Positions 29,962-32,032 of a DNA stretch of 32,032 bases are shown piece after piece. Made by a program: the position numbers and the translations under genes. Every line of letters begins with the position of its first letter. Position 1 is the stretch's first letter. Origin of the DNA: an uncultured bacterium (lineage in GTDB: Bacteria; Patescibacteriota; Minisyncoccia; Phycocordibacterales; UBA9973); assembly GCA_903894565.1 (NCBI GenBank), contig CAITQP010000006.1, positions 1 through 32,032 of the forward strand. The letters are read 5' to 3'. The notes beneath the pieces are model-generated. The model was not told the origin of the DNA. It searched no databases and saw nothing but the letters and a program-made list of their open reading frames with translations.

Positions 29962-30552
29962 ATGAATAAAAAGAAGATTGGTGTCGACTTCGATGACACT
30001 TTTGTAAAAACGACCAAGTATTTACTTAAGTTTTATAACAAAAAACATAAAACAAAGTATAAACAAGGACACATGTACTCGTATGCGTTCGACGAAATAC
30101 TGGGACTCTCGAGAGTTGAATGGAGAGAACTCGAAACCGAGTTTTATAATTCGGACCTTCATTCGCAAATACCGCTTCGTGCAGGTGCTGTAGAGACGCT
30201 TCGGGCGTATTCTAAAAAGCACGATTTTGAGATTGTGACGGCTCGTCCAAAGGAGAACATGGTTTTTTTGGAGAAAACCTTGGAAAAACATAATGCGAGG
30301 AATTTGTTTACAGCGGTTCACTCAACAGGTCACATGCAAAATATGCACAAACGTCAAAAATGGGAGGTTTGTCTTGAGGAAGGTTTCATTCTCTTGATTG
30401 ATGATTATCCTGTGCATTTAAATAAGGCAGCCGAACAGGGTATTCCTGGATTGTTAATGACAACACCGTGGAATAAAAGTTTCCCATTACATAAGGATGT
30501 TTCGAGGGTGCACAATTGGAAAGATGTAGGCCATTTTCTCAAGGATTTATGA
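29962..30552 (+). CDS. 5'(3')-deoxyribonucleotidase-like HAD phosphatase
   Basis: This 196-residue protein is a HAD-superfamily hydrolase. Motif I is IGVDFDDTFVKT with nucleophile Asp9 and acid Asp11, motif II is FEIVTARP, and the C-terminal acidic motif is FILLIDDYPVHLNKA. The arrangement fits the NT5C 5'(3')-deoxyribonucleotidase group, which removes phosphate from dNMPs and trims nucleotide pools; specificity is inferred. TATATT lies 5 nt before its ATG, so the transcript is near-leaderless. It follows amn behind a terminator, so the two are co-located but transcribed separately. A small terminator follows at 30578-30604. Confidence 0.78.
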   Translation: MNKKKIGVDFDDTFVKTTKYLLKFYNKKHKTKYKQGHMYSYAFDEILGLSRVEWRELETEFYNSDLHSQIPLRAGAVETLRAYSKKHDFEIVTARPKENMVFLEKTLEKHNARNLFTAVHSTGHMQNMHKRQKWEVCLEEGFILLIDDYPVHLNKAAEQGIPGLLMTTPWNKSFPLHKDVSRVHNWKDVGHFLKDL

Positions 30553-30577
30553 AATTTTGAATTTAAACGTAATTTTG

Positions 30578-30604
30578 ACACTCGCGCAAGCCAGTGTTTT
30601 TTTT
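30578..30604 (+). terminator. intrinsic terminator after the deoxyribonucleotidase gene
   Basis: ACACT (30578-30582) and AGTGT (30593-30597) form a short stem directly followed by a run of eight T. The loop contains GC-GCAA-GC. Confidence 0.6.
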
Positions 30605-30626
30605 ATTGGAAAGGTTAATCTCGTAG

Positions 30627-30632
30627 TATAAT
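30627..30632 (+). promoter_or_regulatory. -10 box of the gene at 30675
   Basis: A consensus TATAAT with no strong -35 at standard spacing (TTGGAA lies 15 nt upstream). It gives a leader of about 36 nt, longer than most here. Confidence 0.45.
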
Positions 30633-30674
30633 TTAAATACAACGAAATTTAATTCAGGACTTGAATACTCGCCG

Positions 30675-31061
30675 ATGCATAAAGACGATGAAAGTGACCA
30701 CGAAAAGATGGAGGGCGTAACACAGATCGTTCCAGAGACAGGAATGTCAAAGGATTACATGAGCGACTTTATTGGTTTTTCGCCGGTCATTCAGATGGGA
30801 GGAATACAAGGTCTTATAAATGCGGTCAAAAGATATAAGTGGACTCCAAAAACATACGAAGAATTTTTTGCGTCGAAGACAACCGAAAATCCTGTGACGG
30901 AACAAAATCGGAGTCGTGTTTCGGCGCTCAATCTTGAGGTAGAAAAATTCAAAAAAATAATTGATGAAAATGTCGAGAGCCTAACTCTCAAAGATTTTAA
31001 TAATTACGCGAGGAGTATTCAGGCTATCATCAAACCTGAAATTGAGTGGACGGATCTGTAG
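30675..31061 (+). CDS. hypothetical protein, 128 residues
   Basis: This soluble-looking protein starts with a charged, His/Asp/Glu-rich segment (MHKDDESDHEKMEG), followed by a mixed middle (DYMSDFIGFSPVIQMGGIQGLINAVKRYKWTPKTYEEFF) and a helical C-terminal half (SRVSALNLEVEKFKKIIDENVESLTLKDFNNYARSIQAII). There is no signal peptide, membrane helix or cysteine. No family is recognised. It has its own consensus -10 box. Codon use matches the neighbours and the frame is uninterrupted, which supports real coding. Function unknown. Confidence 0.6.
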   Translation: MHKDDESDHEKMEGVTQIVPETGMSKDYMSDFIGFSPVIQMGGIQGLINAVKRYKWTPKTYEEFFASKTTENPVTEQNRSRVSALNLEVEKFKKIIDENVESLTLKDFNNYARSIQAIIKPEIEWTDL

Positions 31062-31126
31062 CCTCTTGTCACCATTCTCGTGGTTCGGTATACTGAATGT
31101 GTTATTAGTTAATTTAACAAATCGAT

Positions 31127-31267
31127 ATGGTTACACAAGAACGCGATTTTCTCGTTGAGGAAGAGCATTTTTCTGACACAGAGCGCATGATTCTCTGGAA
31201 GGAAGTGCAGGATTCTCTCGACAACGAAGAAGACAATGAAGCGCCTGTCCGAAGCAAATACTTTTAA
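31127..31267 (+). CDS. 46-residue acidic protein of unknown function
   Basis: ATG at 31127 opens a 46-codon frame to TAA 31265. The peptide is charged and mainly acidic, probably helical in the middle (DTERMILWKEVQDSLDNEEDNE), and ends with RSKYF. TATACT (31089-31094) could be a -10 box, giving a leader of about 26 nt without a Shine-Dalgarno sequence. A terminator follows 40 nt after the stop, so the frame is neatly enclosed by a promoter and a terminator, which supports coding. No family is recognised. Confidence 0.5.
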   Translation: MVTQERDFLVEEEHFSDTERMILWKEVQDSLDNEEDNEAPVRSKYF

Positions 31268-31305
31268 TTGCGCCGGTCGGCGAGCAATGAGTGCCCTGTG
31301 AGCAT

Positions 31306-31328
31306 AAATCCCTTAGCGGGGTTTTTTT
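31306..31328 (+). terminator. intrinsic terminator after the 46-residue gene
   Basis: AAATCCC (31306-31312) and GGGGTTT (31318-31324) pair with one wobble around TTAGC, followed by a T-run to 31328. Confidence 0.75.
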
Positions 31329-31406
31329 ATTGCTTGGACACTCATTTTTCGTGACTTTTGAACCAAAAACCCTTACTCTTACGTATATATTATATAGAAG
31401 TAAACA

Positions 31407-31937
31407 ATGAAAAAAGTCATCCTATCCATTATCGTCTTGGGCTCGTTCGGTTATTATACGTTTTCCCAAAGTCAGAATACTCCGACGGTGGCATATGTCG
31501 CACCTCAAACAGTTGTTACTAAAAAACAGACAACACCCGTCGATCAAACTACAACGCCCGTCACTATTCCGGTTTCTGTACCTGTGTCTACACCTACACC
31601 CGTGCCTGTGACCAAGCCGACACCGACCCCTGTGCCTGTCACAAAGAAGGGTCTTTACAATGACGGCACATACACCGGTGATGTAGCTGATGCATACTAT
31701 GGCAACGTTCAGGTTCAGGCTGTCATTTCGAATGGCAAACTCGCGAATGTTATTTTTCTTGATTATCCGCAAGACCGCTCGCACTCACTTCAGTTGAGTC
31801 AGCGTGCAATGCCAATCCTTACACGTGAGGCGATCCAAGCACAGAGTGCAAACGTAAACGGAGTCTCTGGTGCATCTGATACAAGTGCTGCGTTCCAGCA
31901 GTCACTCACTTCAGCCCTCTCACAAGCACGTGCATAA
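31407..31937 (+). CDS. secreted FMN-binding domain protein
   Basis: This 176-residue protein has a signal peptide or anchor (residues ~1-20, MKKVILSIIVLGSFGYYTFS), then a Pro/Thr/Val repeat linker (~38-80, TPVPVTKPTPTPVPV), then an FMN_bind domain (~82-176). The domain begins GLYNDGTYTGDVADAYYGNVQVQAVI and carries the flavinylation-type motif VNGVSGASDTSAAF, where a Ser/Thr near SGASDTS would receive FMN through a phosphoester bond made by ApbE. Such domains carry electrons outside the membrane. The next gene, 17 nt downstream, begins apbE, so substrate and modifying enzyme are encoded together. The Pro-rich linker suggests the domain is held away from the membrane. Confidence 0.87.
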   Translation: MKKVILSIIVLGSFGYYTFSQSQNTPTVAYVAPQTVVTKKQTTPVDQTTTPVTIPVSVPVSTPTPVPVTKPTPTPVPVTKKGLYNDGTYTGDVADAYYGNVQVQAVISNGKLANVIFLDYPQDRSHSLQLSQRAMPILTREAIQAQSANVNGVSGASDTSAAFQQSLTSALSQARA

Positions 31938-31954
31938 CAGCACGTTTCAACAAG

Positions 31955-32032
31955 ATGAAAGAAACACGAATCACCATGGGCATGCCCGCGACAATTGAAA
32001 TTGTCGATGCGAGCGCAACACAGGAAGCACTC
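31955..32032 (+). CDS. apbE: FAD:protein FMN transferase ApbE (3' partial)
   Basis: Only the first 26 codons are inside the window. The visible N-terminus contains TRITMGMPATIEIVD, which fits the start of ApbE proteins (MGTPxTIxI pattern). ApbE transfers FMN from FAD onto a Ser or Thr of FMN_bind domains. It begins 17 nt after the FMN-binding protein gene, so the two probably form an operon. The call rests on a short segment and context. No lipoprotein signal is visible at the N-terminus, so it may act from the cytoplasm or start differently. Confidence 0.68.
   Translation, partial: MKETRITMGMPATIEIVDASATQEAL

Overview
The window reads as a chromosomal segment of a small-genome bacterium of the Candidate Phyla Radiation (Patescibacteria), most likely a Parcubacteria-type lineage. 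This is an inference from gene content: a 558-residue cysteine-rich protein of a type common in those genomes, a pilin-like membrane segment joined to an M15 peptidase, reduced YidC, PolA, HolA and YebC proteins, and a short DciA-like protein beside dnaN. No ribosomal RNA is present to settle the taxonomy. No insertion sequence, prophage or CRISPR array was seen.

Layout. 1-2124: surface proteins (a partial pilin-like/M15 peptidase protein and an anchored beta-propeller-like protein). 2127-7232: the replication-origin neighbourhood, with rpmH-rnpA-yidD-yidC-khpB leftward, dnaA-dnaN-dciA-like rightward, DnaA boxes upstream of dnaA and a probable oriC between dnaA and dnaN. 7229-11432: a class A penicillin-binding protein divergent from tyrS, then a small acidic protein. 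11534-15930: recombination and pilus genes (ruvC, yebC, ruvB, a PilB/GspE ATPase), with two candidate structured RNAs and a 126-nt near-perfect inverted repeat between them. 16068-19938: two secreted or surface proteins, one a 992-residue anchored stalk of Ig-like repeats. 20043-26419: tsaE, polA, a small transporter, the cysteine-rich protein, an isoprenylcysteine-methyltransferase-like protein and holA. 26425-27731: a third structured RNA region and a thioredoxin-DsbB disulfide pair. 27834-28144: tRNA-Lys(UUU) and an intergenic region full of inverted repeats. 28181-32032: a polytopic membrane protein, AMP nucleosidase, a 5'(3')-deoxyribonucleotidase, small unknown proteins, and a secreted FMN-binding protein followed by the start of apbE.

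How the parts fit. The central machinery is replication start (dnaA, dnaN, holA, polA), membrane insertion (yidC, yidD), tRNA maturation (rnpA, tsaE) and Holliday-junction handling (ruvB, ruvC). Around it lies an envelope set: PBP, pilus ATPase, surface stalk with paired cysteines, a disulfide-forming pair that could oxidise such proteins, and a flavinylation pair (FMN_bind plus ApbE).

The most regular signal is transcriptional. In a dozen or so genes or operon heads a -10 hexamer lies only 5-10 nt before the start codon with no Shine-Dalgarno sequence, so these mRNAs should be leaderless or nearly so. The best candidates for undescribed biology are the cysteine-rich protein, the three structured RNA regions, and the giant hairpin at 14097-14221.
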